From Prevotella brunnea (GTDB taxonomy: Bacteria; Bacteroidota; Bacteroidia; Bacteroidales; Bacteroidaceae), in assembly GCF_008016795.1 (NCBI RefSeq), contig NZ_SDIK01000059.1, positions 1-44,502 on the forward strand: 44,502 nt of DNA. The letters are read 5' to 3'. The notes beneath the pieces are model-generated. The model had not been told where the DNA came from. It made no database searches and saw only the letters and a program-made list of their open reading frames with translations. Positions 15,478 through 23,065 of the stretch are shown piece by piece. The position numbers and the translations under genes were made by a program. Position 1 is the stretch's first letter. The number at the start of each line of letters is the position of its first letter.

Positions 15478-16554
15478 CTATTGGTGCATCACCGATGCGA
15501 TTGTTCGCACAGAGTCATCTTGTTCGTCGGTTTTGAGGTCAGAACATGAGGATGATAATCTTTCTTTCAATAGCATAAGGTCTTGATAATGTTCTCTGCC
15601 GGCTTTTCTTCCCATTGACAGCATGTCGGCAATGGCATCGGCATTAAAGCTCAAAACACCGTAATTTCCTAAATCGGGGTTGATATATAAATCTGCCAAT
15701 TTCCTGTTTTTGTTGTATCTTTGAATATCAGGACGTTCTGCCAGCCATCCGATTATCCCACCCAATCCTTTCAGAAACCAGATGGGCGATTGATATTCTT
15801 CTTGTTTGTTTTGTGTTAAATCAATGGCAATCACAATCTCCGCGCCCATTTCTTTTACCACATCCACCGGAAGATTGTTGACCATTCCTCCATCAGCCAA
15901 CATCATGGAGTCTGTTATCACGGGTTTGAAGATGCCGGGAATCGCCATGCTGGCTCGCATGTTCCGTGCCAAATTGCCGGAAGAGAGCACCACCTCTCTG
16001 TACTGTTGCAAATCAAATGTTACGCAACAAAACGGAATGGGCTGAAGAAAGGATGAACTATCGGTGGGAAATGTTGAGGGAAACGATTGGGCATGGCGCG
16101 CCACCGGTGAGTTGATTACGAGCGAGTCGAGAAAACTGAGGATGCTGTCGCCATGCAACAATCCGAAACCACTTAACGAGTGTTTACCATTTTTGCGATG
16201 AGAAACCGGAATTCCGAAGATATAGGTTATCCCCTCCTTTTCTTCCATCAGTCGTCCACGAGTGGCAGACGAGCCATCTGTCAGCAATGACAACCAGTCT
16301 TGCGACCGAAAGAGAGTGTCAAGGTCAGCTGCGCGATAGCCAACGCTGTATAATCCGCCCACAATGGCACCGATACTCGTTCCGGAGATGTAGTCAATGG
16401 GAATTCCGGCGTGTTCTATCTCTTTCAACACCCCCACGATAGTCGCGCCTTTGGCACCGCCTCCGCCCAAGACCAATCCCACTTTGGGGCGTTGTGCTTG
16501 AGCCGTCAGCAGACAAAGAAACAACAGAAACGATAACACCCTTGTCCTATTCAT
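15478..16554 (-). CDS. Patatin-like phospholipase (exported, RssA-like)
   Basis: A 358-residue serine hydrolase with a signal peptide (MNRTRVLSFLLFLCLLTAQAQ). The patatin dyad is visible: glycine-rich oxyanion loop LGGGGAKGATIVG (29-41), nucleophile Ser60 in SGTSIG, and Asp221 in LADGGMVNN. It should hydrolyse acyl esters of lipids in the periplasm. Many Bacteroidetes homologues are about twice as long, carrying a C-terminal POTRA/barrel region; here the protein ends soon after the catalytic domain. It precedes the ThiD-AraC gene by 42 nt. Its promoter region is shared with the divergent pseudouridine synthase gene. Confidence 0.9.
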   Translation of the reverse strand: MNRTRVLSFLLFLCLLTAQAQRPKVGLVLGGGGAKGATIVGVLKEIEHAGIPIDYISGTSIGAIVGGLYSVGYRAADLDTLFRSQDWLSLLTDGSSATRGRLMEEKEGITYIFGIPVSHRKNGKHSLSGFGLLHGDSILSFLDSLVINSPVARHAQSFPSTFPTDSSSFLQPIPFCCVTFDLQQYREVVLSSGNLARNMRASMAIPGIFKPVITDSMMLADGGMVNNLPVDVVKEMGAEIVIAIDLTQNKQEEYQSPIWFLKGLGGIIGWLAERPDIQRYNKNRKLADLYINPDLGNYGVLSFNADAIADMLSMGRKAGREHYQDLMLLKERLSSSCSDLKTDEQDDSVRTIASVMHQ

Positions 16555-16558
16555 GTGG

Positions 16559-16639
16559 CAAAGATACTGCTTTTCAGATGATTAGATAAGCTAAAAAACA
16601 ATTTTAGCACATTTTTAAGAAGAAAAAGCAGTATCTTTG
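16559..16639. promoter_or_regulatory. Divergent promoter region with 16-bp inverted repeat
   Basis: CAAAGATACTGCTTTT (16559-16574) and AAAAGCAGTATCTTTG (16624-16639) are perfect inverted copies 49 nt apart. Each contains a TATCTTTG -7 element pointing outward, one to the patatin-like gene and one to the pseudouridine synthase gene. The symmetry means the two start sites share the same -7 sequence and its upstream bases; a common regulator is possible. Confidence 0.6.
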
Positions 16640-16708
16640 CAATCCGCTCTTAATCTATTGATAGATTTGGAGAAAAGAATAAGCAACTTTTCATTTGTCG
16701 TTTTTATC

Positions 16709-18379
16709 ATGCAGGATTTACGATTTCATCCATTCACGAACAGTTTGTCACCCATGGAACGAGAAAAAGAGAACGAACCCTTCAACAATCCGTTTTTTTA
16801 CGCTCCATCACCACTTTGCATCGTTGCTGCAAACCAACTCCAATCCTCGCTCCCCGCGTTGTGTGAAGGAAAAATGTTTGGGGTTTTAGTGGTGGAAAAG
16901 GATGGTAATCTTGGCTATTTGCAGGCTTATTCCGGACAAATGGAAGGAGTGAACGAGGACGAATTTGTTCCACCGGTGTTTGACTATCTGCAACCGCATG
17001 GCTATTTCAAGTCGCGCGAGAAGGAAATATCGGACATCAACCGACAAATCAGCTACATTCATGCTTCTAAAGCCTATCAATTTGCGCGTGAAAGGCTGGA
17101 TAACTTGAAGCAAGAGGCTGAAAAAGCCATTCGAGTGAAGCGGGAAGCCATGACGATGGCAAAGGCTCTTCGCGACAAAAGGCGCGAAACAGCTCTCCTG
17201 TCCGAAGCCGAGAAAAAAGAGATGATAAAGCAAAGTCAGTTTCTGAAGGCTGAGGTGAGAAGAACCAAGAAGGCGTATGCCGAGCTTTTGGAGAAAGCCA
17301 CTGCCACTGTGTTTGACTTCGAGCGAAGAATCGCGGAGCTAAAAACTCGTCGTAAGTTAATGTCCGACCACCTTCAGAGTTGGCTTTTCTCTCATTTCGT
17401 GTTGCGAAATGCCTGTGGCGAGGCGAAAAGTGTCATTGACATCTTTCATGACTATTACAATGGAAAATCCTTCAAAAACAGTTCGTTTCTTGACCCGCCA
17501 TCGGGAGCCGGCGAATGTTGTGAACCCAAGCTCCTGCACTACGCGTTTTGTCATGGCATGAAGCCACTTAGCATCGCGATGTTCTGGTGGGGAGCATCGC
17601 CGAAGACCGAGATAAGGCATCACAAACATTTCTATCCGGCATGCAATGGTAAGTGTAAACCACTGCTAACATGGATGTTGAAGGGCATGAATGTGGAGAA
17701 TAATCCTTTGGAAAGCAACACTTCACAATCGCTTGATATCATTTATGAAGATGAGTGGCTTGCCATTGTGAACAAACCCTCCGGAATGCTCACCATTCCG
17801 GGAAGAACCGGAAGAGAATCGGTGGAAAGTAAGCTGCGCCGAAGATGGGAACTTCGCGATACGCCGGTCATCGTACATCGGCTGGACATGGCAACAAGTG
17901 GGCTGCTTGTGGTTGCAAAAGACAAACGAACACATGCCATGTTGCAAGAACAATTCAAAAAACGCACCGTGGGAAAGCGTTATTCTGCCCTCATCTCTCC
18001 CTCTTTTCTCACATCGGGATTGTCTCATGAGGGCATCCTGTCCATTCCTCTCCGTCCCGATCCGCTCGATCGTCCCAGACAGGTGGCAGATTTTACCGGT
18101 GGGAAAGAAGCCGTAACCCGCTATCGCATCATCGGCATGACAACCATCAACGATTCTCATTTCACGAAAGCCTTGAAGGTGGAACTGACACCCCTTACCG
18201 GTCGCACCCACCAGCTTCGTGTTCATTGCGCGCATCCGGATGGTTTGAATGCCCCCATCTTGGGTGATACGCTTTATGGAAAGGCTGCTGACCGCTTATA
18301 TCTCCATGCGGAGTATTTACGATTCACTCATCCCGCAACAGGAGAATTGAAACAATTTGAAGTTCTTCCACCTTTCTGA
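16709..18379 (+). CDS. RluA-family RNA pseudouridine synthase with long N-terminal extension
   Basis: A 556-residue protein. The last 210 residues are a pseudouridine synthase of the RluA family, with the catalytic Asp in IVHRLDMATSGLLV (Asp393) and TPLTGRTHQLRVH. The first 345 residues are unlike standard RluA: a FGVLVVE segment, a long charged coiled coil (about residues 100-220), and a Cys/His-rich block GAGECCEPKLLHYAF, FWWGASPKTEIRHH, YPACNGKCKP that may bind a metal. Comparable long forms occur in other Bacteroidetes and some gammaproteobacteria. It isomerises uridine in rRNA or tRNA; the target is unknown. The frame opens at 16637, but that ATG overlaps the predicted -7 element, so the ATG at 16709 is preferred. 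Confidence 0.88.
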   Translation: MQDLRFHPFTNSLSPMEREKENEPFNNPFFYAPSPLCIVAANQLQSSLPALCEGKMFGVLVVEKDGNLGYLQAYSGQMEGVNEDEFVPPVFDYLQPHGYFKSREKEISDINRQISYIHASKAYQFARERLDNLKQEAEKAIRVKREAMTMAKALRDKRRETALLSEAEKKEMIKQSQFLKAEVRRTKKAYAELLEKATATVFDFERRIAELKTRRKLMSDHLQSWLFSHFVLRNACGEAKSVIDIFHDYYNGKSFKNSSFLDPPSGAGECCEPKLLHYAFCHGMKPLSIAMFWWGASPKTEIRHHKHFYPACNGKCKPLLTWMLKGMNVENNPLESNTSQSLDIIYEDEWLAIVNKPSGMLTIPGRTGRESVESKLRRRWELRDTPVIVHRLDMATSGLLVVAKDKRTHAMLQEQFKKRTVGKRYSALISPSFLTSGLSHEGILSIPLRPDPLDRPRQVADFTGGKEAVTRYRIIGMTTINDSHFTKALKVELTPLTGRTHQLRVHCAHPDGLNAPILGDTLYGKAADRLYLHAEYLRFTHPATGELKQFEVLPPF

Positions 18380-18387
18380 TGATGGTT

Positions 18388-18434
18388 AAGCAGCCAACCC
18401 TGTCCGCTGGTTATCCGGGCGAGGTTGGCTGCTT
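18388..18434. terminator. Bidirectional terminator between convergent genes
   Basis: AAGCAGCCAACC (18388-18399) pairs perfectly with GGTTGGCTGCTT (18423-18434), followed on the plus strand by GGCTTTTAT. It lies nine bases after the pseudouridine synthase stop and 27 bases beyond the stop of the convergent desulfidase gene. Confidence 0.75.
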
Positions 18435-18461
18435 GGCTTTTATCGGACTACGATTGAAAAA

Positions 18462-19760
18462 TCAGCATTCGCTCTTGTGCGTCATGATGTTGAGCACCAT
18501 ATCGTCGGTGGCACACATGGCATCCTTTCCGAGGTTGGTAAGGTTTTTAATGGAACGATCCACATCCTTGTCGATAATGCCTTCAGCCTCCGTTACGTGG
18601 TGTCCTTCCATCGACATCATGGCAGACAATACGGCAGTGGATACTCCCGATGATATCTTCAGTGCACAACTGGGCTTTGCGCCATCACAAATCATACCGG
18701 TAAGGTTGGCAATCATGTTTTTTACCGCATAGCATATATTGGTGTAACTGCCTCCCATCAGATAAGTAATACCGCAACTCGACCCCGTGCTTGCCACGAT
18801 GCAGCCACAAAGTGCTGATAGCGCACCGAGGTTCTGCTTGATATAGATGGCGGTCAGATGGCTCAATGTCAATGCGCGGATGAGTTCTTCGGGTGTGTTT
18901 TCGTTCTCTTTGGCGAACACCACAACCGGGTTGGTGGCGCATATTCCTTGATTTCCCGAACCGCTGTTGCTCATCACCGGAACCATTGCGCCTCCCATGC
19001 GGGCATCGCAGGCGGAAGCTGTTTTGGAAATGATGTGGGAATAGATGCTATCGCCAAAGATGCCACGACTTAACGGGCGATCCATGGTTTTCCCCAAACA
19101 ATGCCCGTAATTGTCTTTCAACGCTTCCGATGCAGCACGCATGTTGTATCGTTTTGCTTCCATGATGAAATTGATTTCATCTAACGGCGTTGTTGTTGCG
19201 AAATCCCAAACCATTTTAAGGTTTAGTTCTATATCCTTCTCGCCCTGCTTCTCTTCCGTTTCGGATGTTGTCTGCTTGTTCAGCAGCACTTTTCCGTTTG
19301 CTTCCTCGTAAACGAAGTTGGTATGAGAGTGCGAAATCACCGCTGTGGCATTCTTGTCGCCTGCTTCGCACGTGATTTCAACATAGAGTTTTTCGCTAAT
19401 ACCCTCTTTCAGCTTGATGTCAATACGGTTCTCGCCCATGAATTTCTTTCCTTCTTCAAGGCTTTCCGGAGTCAGGTCTTTGATTACTTCAAGTTGATAA
19501 CTCGATTTTCCGATGAGCGCGCCTAAGGATATGGCGATGGGAAGTCCTATCATGCCCGTACCGGGTATTCCCACGCCCATGGCATTCTTGAGAATGTTGG
19601 CTGACAAGTGAGCCTTTATCTTCTCAGGCTTCTCTCCCAACAGTTCTGTGGCACGTGCCGTACAAAGTGCCACTGCCATTGGTTCGGTACATCCCACGGC
19701 AGGTACCACCTGTCGGTGCATTAAGTCTATGATTTGCTCACGTATGTTTTTCTCCAGCAT
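18462..19760 (-). CDS. cyuA: L-cysteine desulfidase family protein (CyuA/UPF0597)
   Basis: A 432-residue protein of the UPF0597/YhaM family. Members characterised as CyuA break L-cysteine down to pyruvate, ammonia and sulfide using a [4Fe-4S] cluster. Family signatures: VVPAVGCTEPMAVALC near the N-terminus (Cys24), GIPGTGMIGLPIA, ARMGGAMVPVMSNSGSGNQGI, and the Cys-rich GALCGC / GSSCGITYLMGG / GMICDGAKPSCALK region. Length is normal. The frame extends 23 residues upstream, but the ATG at 19760 gives the family N-terminus and follows a -7 element. It would supply or detoxify sulfur in the cytosol. Substrate preference is inferred from the family. Confidence 0.88.
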   Translation of the reverse strand: MLEKNIREQIIDLMHRQVVPAVGCTEPMAVALCTARATELLGEKPEKIKAHLSANILKNAMGVGIPGTGMIGLPIAISLGALIGKSSYQLEVIKDLTPESLEEGKKFMGENRIDIKLKEGISEKLYVEITCEAGDKNATAVISHSHTNFVYEEANGKVLLNKQTTSETEEKQGEKDIELNLKMVWDFATTTPLDEINFIMEAKRYNMRAASEALKDNYGHCLGKTMDRPLSRGIFGDSIYSHIISKTASACDARMGGAMVPVMSNSGSGNQGICATNPVVVFAKENENTPEELIRALTLSHLTAIYIKQNLGALSALCGCIVASTGSSCGITYLMGGSYTNICYAVKNMIANLTGMICDGAKPSCALKISSGVSTAVLSAMMSMEGHHVTEAEGIIDKDVDRSIKNLTNLGKDAMCATDDMVLNIMTHKSEC

Positions 19761-19785
19761 ATTGTATAAATTAGTAGTTGTGATG

Positions 19786-19793
19786 CAAATGTA
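19786..19793 (-). promoter_or_regulatory. -7 element of the cysteine desulfidase gene
   Basis: TACATTTG on the minus strand, 25 nt before the ATG at 19760. No good -33 TTTG at 19-21 nt. Confidence 0.5.
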
Positions 19794-19835
19794 CGGAAAA
19801 TTTAGGGAAAACAACACGGTTTTCCACAAAAAACT

Positions 19836-20243
19836 TCACGACTTCTTTGCTTCTATCGCTGTAACGGCGTCAGCAAGCTTTTGCATCTTCATTTTCCTGT
19901 CTATGGAATAGGTGTCGCTGTGTGCGTCCACGTATTCATAGAGCAGCAATGCCTTGTCCAGCAGCATTGCGCGCAGTGGGTTCACCTTGTATCCTCCTTC
20001 AACGTAGAGCAGCTCTGCCAACATTCCCAATCTGCGAATGCGTTCCTCCGGCTTCCATTGCTCTAACGAAAAAGCCACCAACTCTCGTACCGTCATGTTG
20101 CGCAATAACTCGTAATCGCCCACATACTGTCGATACAAATCCCTCATTCCTGCATCCCGGTCGTCCTCTTTCTTTTCTAAAAAAAGTGCAACGGCTGCGG
20201 TAAACTCTTCAATGATTCTCAGGAAATAATCTTGTCTTATCAT
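19836..20243 (-). CDS. Hypothetical protein, DUF6483-like
   Basis: A 135-residue soluble protein beginning MIRQDYFLRIIEEFTAAVALFLEKKE, a pattern seen at the start of small conserved proteins of the DUF6483 type. The rest is all-helical, with paired helices resembling a TPR-like fold (LGMLAELLYVEGGY, ALLLYEYVDAHS). No catalytic motif, signal or membrane segment is visible if the ATG at 20243 is used. The longer frame to 20366 adds 41 residues including one hydrophobic stretch and is less likely. Function unknown. It precedes the desulfidase gene by 75 nt in the same direction, and that gene has its own -7 element. Confidence 0.65.
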   Translation of the reverse strand: MIRQDYFLRIIEEFTAAVALFLEKKEDDRDAGMRDLYRQYVGDYELLRNMTVRELVAFSLEQWKPEERIRRLGMLAELLYVEGGYKVNPLRAMLLDKALLLYEYVDAHSDTYSIDRKMKMQKLADAVTAIEAKKS

Positions 20244-20458
20244 ATAGCTGCCATATAGTATCGTTGCAAAGATAAGAAAAAAGAGCGAAACCCGAACGTT
20301 TTGCCATAGTTTGTCAATTCTTCGGTATTCGATACTTCGCAATTTTGGGCAATGAGTGTTGTACAAGCTGAGTTGGGACGTATAGTCGGTTTACTGCTGC
20401 ACGCAAGTTGTAAGCAAATCTTCAAAATGGCAGGATGCTCGGAAACAAAAAGCTGCTA

Positions 20459-20551
20459 AGTGGGAAAATTACCAAGCAGTGGTAATGGCATTACCACTGC
20501 TTGGTAATGGTGTTACCGGTGGCTGGTAATGGTATTACCACTGCTTGGTAA
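20459..20551. repeat. Array of GGTAATGG-type palindromes with 22-bp period
   Basis: GGTAATGGCATTACC, GGTAATGGTGTTACC and GGTAATGGTATTACC start at 20481, 20503 and 20525, with a fourth half-unit at 20547 and a partial unit ending ATTACC at 20473. They are separated by seven bases (ACTGCTT, GGTGGCT, ACTGCTT; AAGCAGT on the left), so the period is exactly 22 bp. The outer parts form a large inverted repeat. It lies in the 420-nt gap between two minus-strand genes, which otherwise shows no gene. Confidence 0.8.
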
Positions 20552-20663
20552 AATGATAGCGAAACACTGACGGCTTTCAAAATTATATTCCGGGGGTTAA
20601 TCATTGCGCAGCATGCCTTCTCCGGTTTTGTAAGGAATGACAGCCGGGAAGATAGAAAGTGTT

Positions 20664-20837
20664 TTATCGTGGTGTGCCTACAGCCACGAGGAAGACCACC
20701 CATGAGAGGATGCCAATGATTAGGCTCAGACCGAATACCGATGAATTGCAAATGAAGAGATTGATTACGAAGACAATAACCGCCAAAAGACCGCTAATGC
20801 CTGATGCTACAACCGTGTTTGCTCTTCCCTTGCTCAT
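20664..20837 (-). CDS. Small two-helix membrane protein, function unknown
   Basis: A 57-residue protein starting MSKGRANTVVASG with two hydrophobic helices (GLLAVIVFVINLFIC and FGLSLIIGILSWVVFLVAVG). An earlier ATG at 20855 would add six residues, but it coincides with the predicted transcription start, so the inner ATG is preferred. A promoter with TACATTTG and an ATTG at 20-nt spacing lies just upstream, which supports a real gene. No homology recognised. The opposite strand has an overlapping frame of no apparent merit. Confidence 0.55.
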   Translation of the reverse strand: MSKGRANTVVASGISGLLAVIVFVINLFICNSSVFGLSLIIGILSWVVFLVAVGTPR

Positions 20838-20859
20838 CTTTATTTTTTCGTTCATGTTT

Positions 20860-20891
20860 CAAATGTACTGATAATATCTTGAACGGACAAT
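20860..20891 (-). promoter_or_regulatory. Promoter of the small membrane protein gene
   Basis: On the minus strand ATTG (20891-20888), a 20-nt spacer and TACATTTG (20867-20860). The -7 box is perfect; the -33 box has one change. Confidence 0.5.
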
Positions 20892-20954
20892 AAATTGTGG
20901 TGGAAAAAATCATGTTTCGGAATGAGCGTATGGACGAGATGGTGGGAACGATTG

Positions 20955-21938
20955 TTAAAACGTAACGTAGGGTTGCAGCCGTTTTATTACATCGGGAGGA
21001 AAGTTCTTGAGCAATCTGAGTTGTGAGAGCGATGACAAATTCCCGTTCAGGCGACGATAATCCAAGATGTCGCGCGCCATGTAGAAATTGATGTAAGGAT
21101 GTCGGCGCAGCTGATTGAGCGATAGTTTGTTAAGATTTAATTTTTGTGTGTGAGGATTTCTCACTTCAAAAAACGGAAGCGACTCTTCCGGAAAATCCTC
21201 TATTTCCTTGAGTTGTCCAACGGAAACGTAGCCACCCAACCGTTTTCCGTAACTAACTATTGCACGTGCCCACCCGGAACCTATGCCGGGAACTTTTTTT
21301 AGCAAGGTGGTGTCTGCCACAGCAAGATTGATATGCTCGTTCACCTTTATCTTCAACGGATAGCGTATGGTGTCCCGGTCATATTTCTTATAGGGTTGAT
21401 AAGCATCTTGTGCCTTGTATGCTTCGTATGCCTCGTGTATTCTTTCGCGTTCCGCCAGTTTGTTCTCATGGTATGCTCGGACGCTTGCCAGCGTGAAGGC
21501 AGGTTCATAATCATCTCCGATGGTGATGTAGGGTTCTAAGGCTCGGTACTGTTTGCGTGTTAGTCCGTAAATCTTGGCAAAATCCTGCGGAGATCTGAAT
21601 ACGCCTCCTTTCGCACGATATTTGTAAATGTTGCGAATTTGATAAGGTGCCAAGCCCAATCGCTCCAGTTCCTCGCCATTGGCAGTGTTGGGGTCGAACG
21701 GAAATGGTTTCACATGCCTGCTTTCCGTGAAGCGATAGGCTTCTTTCGGATTTCCGTTTCTTTCCGATGCGGCACCTCTTTTGAAGTGTGTGTCTTCGTT
21801 ATCTGCACCACCTATCGTCCGGTTGTTGTCGTTCCCCAACAAATAGACGGCAATGATGACTGCCGCTGCAAGGGAAAGGAGGAAAAGAACAGCCTTTCTG
21901 TCCGATTTTTGCAAGTAGAAAAAATCTCGAAAGTTCAT
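20955..21938 (-). CDS. ComEA-like helix-hairpin-helix protein
   Basis: A 327-residue protein with one N-terminal membrane helix (AVLFLLSLAAAVIIAVYLLG), then three helix-hairpin-helix segments: FDPNTANGEELERLGLAPYQIRNIYKYRAKGGVF, INLAVADTTLLKKVPGIGSGWARAIVSYGKRLGGY and LNLNKLSLNQLRRHPYINFYMARDILDYRRLNG, the pattern of ComEA-type DNA-binding proteins. Anchored in the inner membrane and facing the periplasm, it could bind incoming DNA, but a role in competence is inferred; no other com genes are nearby. It is divergent from the VanZ-like gene (90-nt gap). Confidence 0.82.
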   Translation of the reverse strand: MNFRDFFYLQKSDRKAVLFLLSLAAAVIIAVYLLGNDNNRTIGGADNEDTHFKRGAASERNGNPKEAYRFTESRHVKPFPFDPNTANGEELERLGLAPYQIRNIYKYRAKGGVFRSPQDFAKIYGLTRKQYRALEPYITIGDDYEPAFTLASVRAYHENKLAERERIHEAYEAYKAQDAYQPYKKYDRDTIRYPLKIKVNEHINLAVADTTLLKKVPGIGSGWARAIVSYGKRLGGYVSVGQLKEIEDFPEESLPFFEVRNPHTQKLNLNKLSLNQLRRHPYINFYMARDILDYRRLNGNLSSLSQLRLLKNFPPDVIKRLQPYVTF

Positions 21939-22028
21939 CGTTCCGGCGTAAAAGATTATATTTGTGGCAAAAAAAACGGTTTGTCTGCGAATTTATGCTT
22001 ACTTTTGCAGAAAACCATGTTATACAAT

Positions 22029-22421
22029 ATGAAATTGGTTCTTCGTTTCTTGCGCGCGTATCCACTGACCATCTTATTTCTGCTTGTCATTTGGTATCTT
22101 TGCTTCATGGATGTTCCGGAAACACCGTTACAGAATGTGGCATTAATTGATAAATGGACACATTGCGCTCTCTATTTGGTGCTTGGCTTGTTGTTCTCCT
22201 TTGAGTTCTTGCGCACTCGTCCGAAAGCCTCCTTCCTTCGGCTGCTTCTTTGGATTTGGCTTTTTCCGGTCTGTATGGGTGGACTCATCGAACTGTTGCA
22301 AGCCTATTGCACCGGTGGCAGACGTAGTGGGGAATGGATGGATTTCGTGGCGGACGCTATGGGTTCTACCATTGCTTTCCTCATCTGTACTCTTTGGGCA
22401 AGGCGTCGCGCCAAAGCTTAA
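22029..22421 (+). CDS. VanZ-like family membrane protein
   Basis: A 130-residue protein with about four membrane helices and the VanZ-type motif DKWTHCALYLVLGLLFSF followed by GGLIELLQ and GEWMDFVADAMGSTIAF. The open frame starts far upstream at 21639 but overlaps the divergent gene; the ATG at 22029 (or 22017) gives the family N-terminus. VanZ relatives confer teicoplanin tolerance in enterococci, but in Bacteroidetes the function is unknown. The 3' end overlaps the convergent CYTH gene by 41 nt. Confidence 0.83.
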   Translation: MKLVLRFLRAYPLTILFLLVIWYLCFMDVPETPLQNVALIDKWTHCALYLVLGLLFSFEFLRTRPKASFLRLLLWIWLFPVCMGGLIELLQAYCTGGRRSGEWMDFVADAMGSTIAFLICTLWARRRAKA

Positions 22422-22878
22422 ACGGATGAACGCGCAAGTGGGAGTTGTAGAAACGAGAGTCGCCCGTTACCTCCATCCCGATGAACTCAGGGAGATTTAG
22501 CGTCTCGTTAGCATCTTTCAGCTCTGCTTCTGCCATCACGAGACCCTCGTTGTCGCCGTAGAACTCATCTATCTCGAAGAGATGCCCTTCGTAATTCACG
22601 AGATAACGTCGTTTGTCAATTTTTCCCGGCTCACAAAGCTCCAACAACCGGCGCGCCTCTTCCAATGATATTTCTTTCTCAAACTCGTATCGCGACAATC
22701 CACCGTCGAGCGATGCGCCCTTGATGGTGAGATAGGCTTTCTCATCGCGAACGCGAACGCGAACGGTATGCTTGGCGGAAAAATATCCTTGTTGGATGCG
22801 ACTTGATGAAAAGGCTGCCTTCTTCCAGTCCTTCGACTTGTGAACCAAGAACTTTCTTTCAATCTCCAATCCGCTCAT
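22381..22878 (-). CDS. CYTH domain protein (triphosphate tunnel metalloenzyme)
   Basis: A 165-residue protein with the hallmark ExExK motif in GLEIERKFLV (Glu5, Glu7, Lys9) and the alternating charged beta-strands of the triphosphate tunnel (RVRVRDEKAYLTIKG, RYEFEKEI, EIDEFYGDNEGLVMAEAEL). Members hydrolyse inorganic triphosphate or other triphosphates, and a few make cAMP; which applies here is unknown. The ATG shares a base with the stop of the small gene upstream (TGATG), so the two are translationally coupled. The 3' end overlaps the VanZ-like gene. Confidence 0.88.
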   Translation of the reverse strand: MSGLEIERKFLVHKSKDWKKAAFSSSRIQQGYFSAKHTVRVRVRDEKAYLTIKGASLDGGLSRYEFEKEISLEEARRLLELCEPGKIDKRRYLVNYEGHLFEIDEFYGDNEGLVMAEAELKDANETLNLPEFIGMEVTGDSRFYNSHLRVHPFKLWRDALPKEYR

Positions 22879-23021
22879 CAGCCAAAAAGGTAGATGGAAT
22901 ATCCGAAGATAACCAATGCCAGTATAAAGAGACTGATAATAATCCATTTAATGACTGTCTTCGCCTGCTTTTCCTGTCGGGCTTCTCGTCTTTGTTTGTA
23001 TAACTTGCTTTTCTGGCTCAT
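22878..23021 (-). CDS. 47-residue single-helix membrane protein
   Basis: The frame reads MSQKSKLYKQRREARQEKQ, then a strongly hydrophobic helix (WIIISLFILALVIFGYSIYLF) and stop. The basic N-terminus predicts the helix in the inner membrane with its N-terminus in the cytoplasm. The stop codon overlaps the CYTH start (TGATG) and prfB ends 44 nt upstream, so it sits inside an operon of acyl-CoA ligase, prfB, this gene and CYTH. The position and coupling support a real gene despite its size. Function unknown. Confidence 0.65.
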   Translation of the reverse strand: MSQKSKLYKQRREARQEKQAKTVIKWIIISLFILALVIFGYSIYLFG

Positions 23022-23065
23022 AGTAGTAATATTTTTATTTTTCTATTCCTTTCAACCGTTGAGGT

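Noticed and set aside
15436..15480. TPP riboswitch upstream of the ThiD-like fusion gene
   Set aside because: Only 42 nt separate it from the patatin-like gene, too short for a THI element, and none of its conserved segments is present.
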